From Gammaproteobacteria bacterium (GTDB lineage: Bacteria > Pseudomonadota > Gammaproteobacteria > Steroidobacterales > Woeseiaceae), in NCBI GenBank assembly GCA_030641695.1, contig DAOWGY010000304.1, forward strand, positions 1-5,066: 5,066 nt of DNA, written 5' to 3'. Below the pieces are notes generated by a model. It saw only the letters and a list, made by a program, of their open reading frames with translations. It was not told where the DNA came from and did no database searches. Shown in pieces: positions 1 to 4,931 of this stretch. The translations under genes and the position numbers were made by a program. How positions within the stretch are numbered: position 1 is the first letter of the stretch; the number at the start of each line of letters is the position of its first letter.

Positions 1-366
1 AAGGGACGCATCGTCATAGGCTCCCGGGTGCAGGTCGACACCGACCTGGCAGAACTGGACTTAGATGGCTTTTACGACGACTTTTCTTTGTACGCCTACA
101 ACAACGTGGACAGGGCTGTCAGCACCGTCACCGTTACCGTGTGGGCCCCAAACGGCACCGAGGTGAACTCCAACCTGACCATCGGTGGCCAGTCGACCAC
201 AATCAACCTGACAAAAGGCACCTACGAGTTCAACGCCACCTACCTGGGCGAGGAGCTGGCCAACGGCACCTTCTACTCTTACGGCAATGTCGATGAGGAC
301 TTCACGATAGTTGTGCGACCCGAGGCCCGGGACATGGACGGAAACGGTCGTTACGACGATCTCGTC
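1..366 (+). CDS. Partial secreted/surface protein with DxDG-YDD repeats, archaeal-like (open at 5' end, truncated at 3' junction)
   Basis: Frame 1 is open from the first base, so the N-terminus lies outside the window. About 122 residues are plausible. The product is acidic and rich in Asn, Thr, Gly and Tyr, with five N-x-T sequons (NGT, NLT, NLT, NAT, NGT) in its middle. An Asp-rich motif occurs twice, at residues 20-28 (DLDGFYDDF) and 111-122 (DMDGNGRYDDLV), 91 residues apart, with a beta-rich segment between them that reads like a CnaB/carboxypeptidase-regulatory-type sandwich (GTYEFNATYLGEELANG). This suggests a tandem extracellular module with Ca-binding-like loops. None of its seven alanines uses GCG, although GCG is very common in the rest of the window. 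The style recalls secreted proteins of marine Thermoplasmata (Poseidoniales-like), which is recognition by pattern, not proven. Beyond about 366 the same frame continues to 435, but there it is only the antisense of a receptor signal peptide. Confidence 0.65.
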
Positions 367-507
367 CATCGCGTCCGCGTCGCTGCCTTGCGCATGCGCA
401 GGTTCGGCTACTGCAAACAGCGCGGACGCCGCTAGTGTTACTCCGGCGGCGAGGAGCAGCGTCGCTCTTCGATCCGGATTGCCAGGTTGTGTGGTGTCTT
501 TGTACAT
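349..507 (-). CDS. N-terminus of a TonB-dependent outer-membrane receptor (truncated at junction)
   Basis: The 53 supported residues start with MYKDTT. They contain a basic segment (DRR, residues 12-14), a hydrophobic core (residues 15-34, Ala/Leu-rich) and a likely signal peptidase I site after AHA. The mature start is QGSDADAM followed by DEIVVT, a classical TonB box. This arrangement is typical of proteobacterial TonB-dependent receptors, which take up large or scarce ligands across the outer membrane. The ATG at 507-505 is preferred because GAGGGGG lies about 6 bases upstream; the in-frame ATG at 555-553 would overlap the hydrolase stop and delay the signal peptide. The gene follows the hydrolase on the same strand with a 40-base gap, so co-transcription is likely. 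After DEIVVT the expected Gly and plug domain are absent: the frame becomes unlike any receptor as it enters the foreign fragment. The real gene would be about 700-1000 residues long. Confidence 0.82.
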
Positions 508-512
508 GTCAG

Positions 513-519
513 CCCCCTC
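513..519 (-). promoter_or_regulatory. Ribosome binding site of the TonB-dependent receptor
   Basis: On the minus strand, GAGGGGG precedes the ATG at 507-505 with a short spacer. This purine run decides the start in favour of the MYKDTT methionine over the upstream in-frame ATG at 555-553 and the more distant ATG at 621-619, which lies inside the hydrolase gene. Confidence 0.55.
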
Positions 520-547
520 GGTGCCGTTGCTAGCTTTGATATCTGAA

Positions 548-1387
548 TCATTCATTACGATGACTCGCGAGCTCATCGGCAAAGCCGGCGAGCGTTTGGT
601 TAAAAAGATCGGGTTCTTCAAGGTGCGGCGCGTGGCCGGATTCGGCGAAGACGACGCGCCTTGAATTCGGGATGTGCTGGTCCATCCACAGCGCCGCTGC
701 CTCGGTATAGACCTGGCTCAGCTGGCCGTAGGTAATGAGCGTCGGCACGTCGAGTTGCTGGACCGTGTCGATATAGTCCGCCCGGACCAATGCCACCCAC
801 AGGTTGGACATCGAGTCGACGTCGTTGTCTTTGACAAGTTTCGCCATCGTCCCGATCAATTTCTCTCGCTCGGCTTGCTTGCCGTCAGCGAAGACCTTGG
901 GCACGTAGTCCCGAGTGAACGCGCCCCAGTCCTTGCGCATTTTCGCGAGGTCGATGTCGACGTCATACAAATGCGTGCCGGCACGCAAACCGTGCTGCCA
1001 GCTCGTGCCATTCAAAACTTTCGGTACCATGTCTATTGTCACGATGCCTGCTATACGAGTGCGTTGCGGACTCTCCGCCAGTTCCCATGCCACCAGGGCG
1101 CCCATTGACCAGCCAACAAGAATTACGTCAGTGAGATTCAGGGCTTCGAGCAGCTGGCCGAGGTCGCCGGCCAGGGTGTCGATGCCGTCGCCATTGGCAA
1201 ACTTCGCCGAACCTCCGTGACCGCGCATGTCGGGAACGACGATGCGGTAGCGATCCGCGAGTTCGCGAAGCTGGATACCGAATGCCTCCTTGCCGAGGCT
1301 CCAGCCGTGCAGAAATACGATGACCGGCCCGTTGCCTGTGTCATCGAATTCGAGCAATCCACCGCCGCTGAGTTGTAGTGCTGCCAC
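548..1387 (-). CDS. Alpha/beta-fold hydrolase (esterase/thioesterase-like, substrate unknown)
   Basis: This 279-residue protein has the full length of a single-domain alpha/beta hydrolase and no signal peptide, so it is probably cytoplasmic. Visible motifs are the oxyanion-loop HGW (residues 27-29), PDMRGHGGS (52-60), the nucleophile elbow GWSMG (92-96, Ser94) and the catalytic His252 in SGHAPHLEEP. A cap region spans roughly 125-205. The usual acid position, GxxD before the last helices, reads GQLSQVY (221-227) with Ser224 in place of Asp. Asp119 in IVTIDMVPKV, just after the strand following the nucleophile helix, may be a relocated acid. The start is GTG: an in-frame TGA lies 21 bases further upstream with no other start between, and the next internal Met is at residue 54. 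The gene is divergent from the tetR-type gene and upstream of the receptor. Its place beside an acyl-CoA synthetase suggests release of an acid from an ester, amide or lactone. I cannot assign the substrate. Confidence 0.95.
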   Translation of the reverse strand: MAALQLSGGGLLEFDDTGNGPVIVFLHGWSLGKEAFGIQLRELADRYRIVVPDMRGHGGSAKFANGDGIDTLAGDLGQLLEALNLTDVILVGWSMGALVAWELAESPQRTRIAGIVTIDMVPKVLNGTSWQHGLRAGTHLYDVDIDLAKMRKDWGAFTRDYVPKVFADGKQAEREKLIGTMAKLVKDNDVDSMSNLWVALVRADYIDTVQQLDVPTLITYGQLSQVYTEAAALWMDQHIPNSRRVVFAESGHAPHLEEPDLFNQTLAGFADELASHRNE

Positions 1388-1419
1388 GTTCCGCCGTTTA
1401 CACTTTCAATAACGGAACG
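1387..1419. repeat. Inverted repeat CGTTCCG / CGGAACG over the hydrolase start
   Basis: Perfect 7-base arms at 1387-1393 and 1413-1419 are separated by 19 bases. A shorter alternative pairing, CCGTT (1395-1399) with AACGG (1411-1415), lies inside and shares bases with the outer arm. In the leftward message the proximal arm includes the first G of the GTG start and overlaps the weak Shine-Dalgarno-like GGCGGA. It may therefore be a second operator or a hairpin in the mRNA leader. Confidence 0.35.
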
Positions 1420-1501
1420 ACCGAATCCTCGCGGAGGGGCCAGCCCGTACCAATGGACAATCACTTGTCTAATCCACCCCGAGTATGCAATATTGTGAAA
1501 C
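1388..1501. promoter_or_regulatory. Divergent intergenic control region between the hydrolase and TetR genes
   Basis: About 114 bases separate the GTG of the hydrolase from the ATG of the regulator. Two dyads are visible: a compact GACAA-N4-TTGTC at 1456-1469 and a wider 7-base inverted repeat at 1387-1393/1413-1419. A perfect 8-base palindrome, CAATATTG, lies at 1488-1495 just before the regulator start. For rightward transcription a weak sigma70-like pair is possible: TTGTCT at 1465-1470, then 17 bases, then CAATAT at 1488-1493. This would give a nearly leaderless message. No convincing -35/-10 pair stands out for the leftward direction. Genes of TetR-family regulators commonly hold their operators in such divergent spacers. 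Confidence 0.6.
1456..1469. promoter_or_regulatory. Candidate TetR-family operator, GACAA-N4-TTGTC
   Basis: This is a 14-base interrupted palindrome with perfect 5-base arms, and a T/A match one base beyond the first flanking mismatch. Its right arm overlaps the possible -35 element TTGTCT of the regulator gene, so binding there could repress the rightward operon and influence the divergent hydrolase. Assignment to the adjacent regulator is inferred from position and symmetry only. Confidence 0.5.
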
Positions 1502-2110
1502 ATGAATCAACATTCAGGTTCTGACAAGACCCCCAAGACGCGGCGGGGCAGGGAAACTCGCGAAAAATTGCTGAATGCGGCGGAAGCCGAATTCGGTGAG
1601 CGAGGCTTTAGCGAGGCGTCCATCGCCAGCATCACGCAACGCGCCGGGGTCGCGCTGGGCACGTTCTACGTGTACTTCGAGAGCAAGGAGGAAATCTTCA
1701 GGGCTCTCGTGTCGTACATGGGTGACCTGACGCGGCAGTGGGTTTCGGAGCGTGTCGCGGAGTCGCCGGACCGGCTGACCGCTGAGCGCCGCGGTGTCGA
1801 GGCGTTCATCGATTTTGTACGCTCGCACCGCAACCTGTACCGCATCGTCTCGATGGCGCAGTTCGTCGCCGAAGACGCATTCCGCGCGTACTACACGGTA
1901 TTCGCGGACGCCTATTGCGAGAACCTGAAGCGTGCCGCGAAAGGTCAGGAAATTCGCGACGGCGACTGCGAAGTCTGGGCCTGGGCGCTGATCGGCATGA
2001 CCGTGTTCCTGGGGATGCGCTTCGCGGACTGGGATGAGGAACGTTCGCCGGAAGACATCGCGGCCGCCGCATCGGATCTGGTCGCGAAAGGCATGGCAAG
2101 ACCGGACTAG
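1502..2110 (+). CDS. TetR/AcrR-family transcriptional regulator
   Basis: The product has 202 residues, the usual length of the family. The N-terminal DNA-binding domain spans about residues 16-65: a basic lead-in (TRRGRETREKLLNAAEAEF), then the helix-turn-helix ASIASITQRAGVALGTFYVYF at about 39-59, followed by ESKEEIF, the hallmark of TetR proteins. The remaining helical part is the ligand-binding and dimerisation domain, with no recognisable ligand class. The ATG at 1502 has only a poor Shine-Dalgarno match (GTGAAAC), so initiation may be leaderless or weak, as is common for repressors. The gene opens a run of four same-strand genes, with 9 bases to the synthetase gene, and is divergent from the hydrolase. 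It most likely represses its own operon and the hydrolase/receptor unit and responds to an acyl-CoA or the free substrate; this last point is inference. Confidence 0.95.
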   Translation: MNQHSGSDKTPKTRRGRETREKLLNAAEAEFGERGFSEASIASITQRAGVALGTFYVYFESKEEIFRALVSYMGDLTRQWVSERVAESPDRLTAERRGVEAFIDFVRSHRNLYRIVSMAQFVAEDAFRAYYTVFADAYCENLKRAAKGQEIRDGDCEVWAWALIGMTVFLGMRFADWDEERSPEDIAAAASDLVAKGMARPD

Positions 2111-2119
2111 CAAAAGATA

Positions 2120-3634
2120 ATGTTTGAACAGATTCCTGACATTACGGCACAGCGCGCTCAACTGAAGCCCGACGCAACCGCGTTCCGCGACCTCGTGCGT
2201 GGTACGCGCCTTACTTATGCCGAACTGGAAGCCAACGCTCAGCGCGTGGCCGGTATTTTAGAGGCTGAGGGCGTTGCCGGCGGCGATCGCGTGGCCGTGC
2301 TGTGCAGGAATCGCGTCGAGTTCTTCGAGGTGCTGTTCGCCTGTGCGAAGCTCGGCGTCGTGCTGGTGCCGTTCAACTGGCGCATGCCGGCGGGCGAACT
2401 GAAGCCGCTGGTGGACGATGCAAAACCCAAATTGCTGTTTTTCGGTAACGACGATAGTGCGATCGCACAGGAGCTCGGCAGTTCCGGCGGGCGACTCGTC
2501 GGCCTCGACGACGACAGCTCGATCGGCTATGCAGCGCTGCGCGACGGCGCCGACGCAGTCCGCGGCCGCGATTTCTGGCCCGGCGACGAAACGTGGTACC
2601 TGTTGTACACGTCGGGAACGACCGGGAAACCCAAGGCCGTGATCCAGACGCCCGGCATGGCGATTGCCAACTACGTCAACATCCGCCAGGCGATGTCCAT
2701 ATCGGGAGATGACGTCTGCCTGAATTATCTGCCGCTTTTTCACACGGCGGGCATCAACCTCGTTACCCTGCCGACGCTGATCGAAGGTGGCGAGGTACTG
2801 GTATTGCCCGGATTCGAGATCGAGCAGGTCGTGCAACTACTCGCCGATGGCGCGCTGGATACGTTTTTTGCAGTGCCCGCCGTTTATCAGCAGATCAGCC
2901 TGCACCCTTCATTCCCGGAACTCGATCTCAGCAAAATCCGCAACTGGGGTTGCGGCGGCGCGCCGATGCCCGATCACCTGATCGAGACCTACCTGGCTCG
3001 CGGTGCGCGCGTCTGTAACGGCATGGGGATGACCGAAACCGGACCGACCGTTTTCATCATGGACGGTGAGATGGTCGAGCGAAAAATCGGATCGGTCGGC
3101 AAGCCACAGGTGCTTGCAAGCGTGCGCCTGGTGGATTCCGAGGGTAATGACGTCGCCCGGGGTGAGGAAGGCGAGTTGTGGTTCGGCGGCCCGGGCATCA
3201 CACCTGGCTATTGGGGTAATGCCGAGGCCACACAGAGTGCCTTCGCAGATGGCTGCTGGCTCAAGAGTGGCGACATCGCCCGGCAGGACGAAGATGGTTA
3301 CTACTACATCGCAGGGCGCATTAAGGACATGTTCATCTCGGGCGGCGAAAACGTATATCCGGCCGAAGTCGAGAACGTGCTGGCAGCGCACCCGGATATA
3401 CTGGAGGCCGCTGTCATCGCGATGCCGGATGAAAAATGGGGCGAAGTCGGGTGTGCGTACCTGATGGCGCAACCTGGCCACGATATCCCCGCTGACGCGG
3501 ATATCACTTCGTATTGCCGCGAGCATCTGGCCGCATACAAGGTACCGAAGCAATTCGTCGCCATAGCGGAGTTTCCACGTACGGCGGCCGGTAAGGTTCA
3601 GAAGCACCTGTTGCAGACAGAGGACTCCGCATGA
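2120..3634 (+). CDS. AMP-forming acyl-CoA synthetase (class I adenylate-forming, FadD-like)
   Basis: The 504-residue product is a complete member of the ANL superfamily. It activates a carboxylic acid with ATP to an acyl-adenylate and then to the CoA thioester. Core motifs appear in order: the phosphate loop YTSGTTGKPK (163-172), LPLFHTAG (204-211), GMGMTETGP (301-309), SGDIA with the ribose-binding Asp (383-387), the hinge GRIKDMFISGGENVYP (399-414) and the C-terminal PRTAAGKVQK with catalytic Lys492. The start has a weak ribosome site 9 bases after the regulator stop, suggesting translational coupling, and the N-terminus (FEQIPDITAQRA) aligns with normal family starts. The stop overlaps the next ATG as ATGA. 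Substrate chain length or ring structure cannot be read from these motifs; medium/long-chain, aryl or terpenoid acids are all possible. Neighbouring hydratases indicate that an enoyl-CoA arises from the product. Confidence 0.96.
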   Translation: MFEQIPDITAQRAQLKPDATAFRDLVRGTRLTYAELEANAQRVAGILEAEGVAGGDRVAVLCRNRVEFFEVLFACAKLGVVLVPFNWRMPAGELKPLVDDAKPKLLFFGNDDSAIAQELGSSGGRLVGLDDDSSIGYAALRDGADAVRGRDFWPGDETWYLLYTSGTTGKPKAVIQTPGMAIANYVNIRQAMSISGDDVCLNYLPLFHTAGINLVTLPTLIEGGEVLVLPGFEIEQVVQLLADGALDTFFAVPAVYQQISLHPSFPELDLSKIRNWGCGGAPMPDHLIETYLARGARVCNGMGMTETGPTVFIMDGEMVERKIGSVGKPQVLASVRLVDSEGNDVARGEEGELWFGGPGITPGYWGNAEATQSAFADGCWLKSGDIARQDEDGYYYIAGRIKDMFISGGENVYPAEVENVLAAHPDILEAAVIAMPDEKWGEVGCAYLMAQPGHDIPADADITSYCREHLAAYKVPKQFVAIAEFPRTAAGKVQKHLLQTEDSA

Positions 3635-4026
3635 CGATCAGGCGAGATACCGTCGTGGTCGAACTCGAACTGACGCAGGCCGACTTCGATGCATTCGCGA
3701 GTCTGTCGGGCGACGACAATCCGATTCATGTCGATCCCGTGTTTTCGGCGAAGACGCGATTTGGTCGAACCGTATCGCACGGAATGCTCCTCAGCACGGT
3801 ACTGCGAGGTCTTCTCGACGAGCTGGTCCCCGGCTCGACTCAGGTGTCGCAGACACTGATGTTCCCGGCGCCGACGTTTACCGATGAGCCGATGCGATTC
3901 GCAGCGCTCGTGAAATCCGACGACGGCAGGCAGGTCGTCGCAGAGATCAGCTGTGAGCGCATCGAAGACGGTACGATCACCTGCGCCGGCGAAGCAACGA
4001 TGCGCAAGGCGGGGCAACAGGCATGA
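3631..4026 (+). CDS. MaoC/PhaJ-like (R)-specific enoyl-CoA hydratase, catalytic hot-dog subunit
   Basis: The 131-residue product is a single hot-dog domain of the hydratase-2 type, which adds water to trans-2-enoyl-CoA to give (R)-3-hydroxyacyl-CoA. The signature FASLSGDDNPIHVD (residues 22-35) carries the expected catalytic Asp28 and His33. It is followed by FGRTVSHGMLLST, the conserved Gly/His/Gly segment that packs the active site, and by PAPTFTDEPMRF, corresponding to the usual FxxPv-x-GD strand although the GD is altered to DE. A clear Shine-Dalgarno AGAGGA (3619-3624) lies 6 bases before the ATG, which overlaps the synthetase stop as ATGA. Length fits PhaJ and mycobacterial HadB-like proteins. 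With the following gene, which retains the fold but not the dyad, it may form a heterodimer. The product could serve PHA synthesis or a degradation pathway. Confidence 0.95.
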   Translation: MTIRRDTVVVELELTQADFDAFASLSGDDNPIHVDPVFSAKTRFGRTVSHGMLLSTVLRGLLDELVPGSTQVSQTLMFPAPTFTDEPMRFAALVKSDDGRQVVAEISCERIEDGTITCAGEATMRKAGQQA

Positions 4027-4412
4027 GTCTTGCGCTCGGCCAGTCCGCCGAGGTCACGCGGAGCTACTCGGCCAGCGACGTTGAAGATTACGTCGCGCTG
4101 GGCGGGCATCGCCCGGCCGGTGACGCGCTGCCGGAGCCGCTCGTCAATGCGTTGTTCTCCTATCTTCTGGGCGTCCGGCTGCCAGGGCAGGGAACGAACT
4201 ATCTCAAGCAGGAAGACGATTTCGTCGGCTCGGCGAAAGTCGGAGATCAGCTGCGCGCGCGTGTCGAGATCACACGCCTGCGTCCCGAGAAACACCTCGT
4301 CAATCTGCTGACCACTTGCGACACGGCGGACGGGCGGCGCGTGTGCGAAGGTCAGGCACTGGTTTACGTGGCCGACGTCAATGACACGGAGGATGCCGGC
4401 CGGGACCTGTAA
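4023..4412 (+). CDS. Hot-dog (MaoC-like) protein lacking the hydratase catalytic motif
   Basis: The 129-residue product keeps the downstream parts of a PhaJ/MaoC domain. These include LLGVRLPGQGTNYLKQEDDF (48-67), which matches the LPGxGxxYLxQxLxF stretch of hydratases, then VGSAKVGDQLRARVEITRLR and LVNLLTTC, and a terminal EGQALVYV. Where a hydratase has GDxNPIH, this protein has ALGGHRPAGD (25-34). The Asp and His are not in place, and the normal FGxxIAHG helix is shortened to EPLVNALFSY. It is therefore probably not a hydratase alone. Known precedents are the HadA and HadC subunits of mycobacterial hydratases, which stabilise the substrate beside catalytic HadB. The ATG overlaps the preceding stop as ATGA, with AAGGCGGGG 8 bases upstream, so equal synthesis with the catalytic partner is likely. 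A thioesterase or scaffold role cannot be excluded. Confidence 0.85.
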   Translation: MSLALGQSAEVTRSYSASDVEDYVALGGHRPAGDALPEPLVNALFSYLLGVRLPGQGTNYLKQEDDFVGSAKVGDQLRARVEITRLRPEKHLVNLLTTCDTADGRRVCEGQALVYVADVNDTEDAGRDL

Positions 4413-4427
4413 ACGGCGACCGGCCAC

Positions 4428-4436
4428 TGCTAATAT
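4428..4436 (+). promoter_or_regulatory. Candidate extended -10 promoter of phaR
   Basis: TGCTAATAT contains a TG-n extension and a TAATAT hexamer in the 60-base gap upstream of phaR. The -35 position 17 bases upstream (TGTAAA, 4408-4413) is a poor match, as is usual for extended -10 promoters. It would start transcription near 4443 and give phaR expression independent of the TetR-controlled operon. Confidence 0.45.
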
Positions 4437-4437
4437 G

Positions 4438-4448
4438 CTGCGTTGCAA
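4438..4448. promoter_or_regulatory. Candidate PhaR operator CTGC-N3-GCAA
   Basis: CTGC at 4438-4441 and GCAA at 4445-4448 flank a 3-base spacer. They match at seven of eight positions the CTGC-N3/4-GCAG site described for PhaR of Paracoccus denitrificans. The site lies immediately after the candidate -10 and contains the perfect palindrome GTTGCAAC (4442-4449). Another CTGC is at 4427-4430, overlapping the promoter. Position at or just after the predicted transcription start fits autorepression. Confidence 0.5.
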
Positions 4449-4472
4449 CAACAGACACAGGCAGGGCTCGTG

Positions 4473-4931
4473 ATGGCTGAAACCCGCATTATTCGCAAGT
4501 ACGCTAACCGGCGGCTCTACGACACGGAAACCAGCAAGCACATCAACCAGGCGGACGTGCGCAAGCTCATCGCCGCTGGTACTGACGTCCGCGTCGTTGA
4601 CGACGCAAGCGGGGAAGACATTACGCGCGGCGTGCTTCTGCAACTCGTTGCGGAGCAGGAACGCGGCGGGCGCCCGGTACTGAGCGACCAGATGCTGACG
4701 CAGATCATCCGCTTTTACGAGCATCCGATGCAGGGTATGTTCGGCGCGTACCTGCAGCAGAGTTTCGAGGCCTTCCTGCAACAGCAGCAGGGCCTTGAGG
4801 AGAAGATGCAGGGCATGCTCGAGGGAGGCCCGTTCGCTGCACTGACGGAAATGGCTGCTCAAAACATGGAGGCCTGGGTATCGATGCAAAAGGCCTTTAC
4901 GAATTCGAAATCAGGGAAGGACGATGACTGA
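4473..4931 (+). CDS. phaR: PhaR, polyhydroxyalkanoate synthesis repressor
   Basis: The 152-residue product begins MAETRIIRKYANRRLYDTET, the strongly conserved start of the PHA accumulation regulator DNA-binding domain (about residues 4-64, including HINQADVRKLI, VVDDASGEDITR and LLQLV). The C-terminal half contains a short PHB-accumulation-type segment, FGAYLQQSFEAFLQQQQ (90-106), and an amphipathic Gln/Met-rich tail probably involved in binding PHA or in oligomerisation. In known systems PhaR represses phasin and its own gene and is released when it binds the nascent polymer granule. The ATG at 4473 is chosen over the in-frame TTG at 4443 and GTG at 4470 because conserved similarity begins at MAETR; only a weak AGGCAGGG precedes it. 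The stop overlaps the next gene by 8 bases. A PhaR-like site lies in its upstream gap, suggesting autoregulation. Confidence 0.95.
   Translation: MAETRIIRKYANRRLYDTETSKHINQADVRKLIAAGTDVRVVDDASGEDITRGVLLQLVAEQERGGRPVLSDQMLTQIIRFYEHPMQGMFGAYLQQSFEAFLQQQQGLEEKMQGMLEGGPFAALTEMAAQNMEAWVSMQKAFTNSKSGKDDD

Noticed and set aside
28..435. A single 135-residue protein on the + strand, from GTG at 28 to the stop at 433-435
   Set aside because: The frame is open upstream of 28, so that start is arbitrary. After about 366 it reads basic, low-complexity residues that are the antisense of the receptor signal peptide.
448..507. Twin-arginine signal in the receptor N-terminus (DRR)
   Set aside because: The consensus S/T-RRxFLK is absent after the arginines. 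An ordinary Sec signal with AHA cleavage is the simpler reading for an outer-membrane receptor.
61..621. A 186-residue minus-strand protein starting at 621
   Set aside because: The first 38 residues overlap the hydrolase gene and precede the real signal peptide, and everything past DEIVVT is antisense of the foreign fragment. Only 507-349 is supported.
2258..3607. Two minus-strand open frames (2836-2258 and 3607-2909)
   Set aside because: Both lie wholly inside the acyl-CoA synthetase gene, whose motifs are intact from end to end.
4398..4425. GGCCGG ... CCGGCC hairpin spanning the stop of the second hot-dog gene, as a terminator
   Set aside because: The stem is only 6 base pairs with a 16-base loop and no run of T follows, so it is not a convincing intrinsic terminator. 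Read-through into phaR is possible.
4443..4472. Upstream TTG start of PhaR at 4443 (ten extra residues)
   Set aside because: Family similarity begins at MAETRIIRKY, the extra residues (QQQTQAGLV) look like leader sequence, and the TTG falls inside the candidate PhaR operator.
3840..4889. A long open frame of 349 codons on the minus strand
   Set aside because: It is antisense to the two hot-dog genes and phaR, all of which have clear family motifs. Long antisense frames are expected in GC-rich coding DNA, and its composition (Arg/His/Leu-rich) matches no family I recognise.
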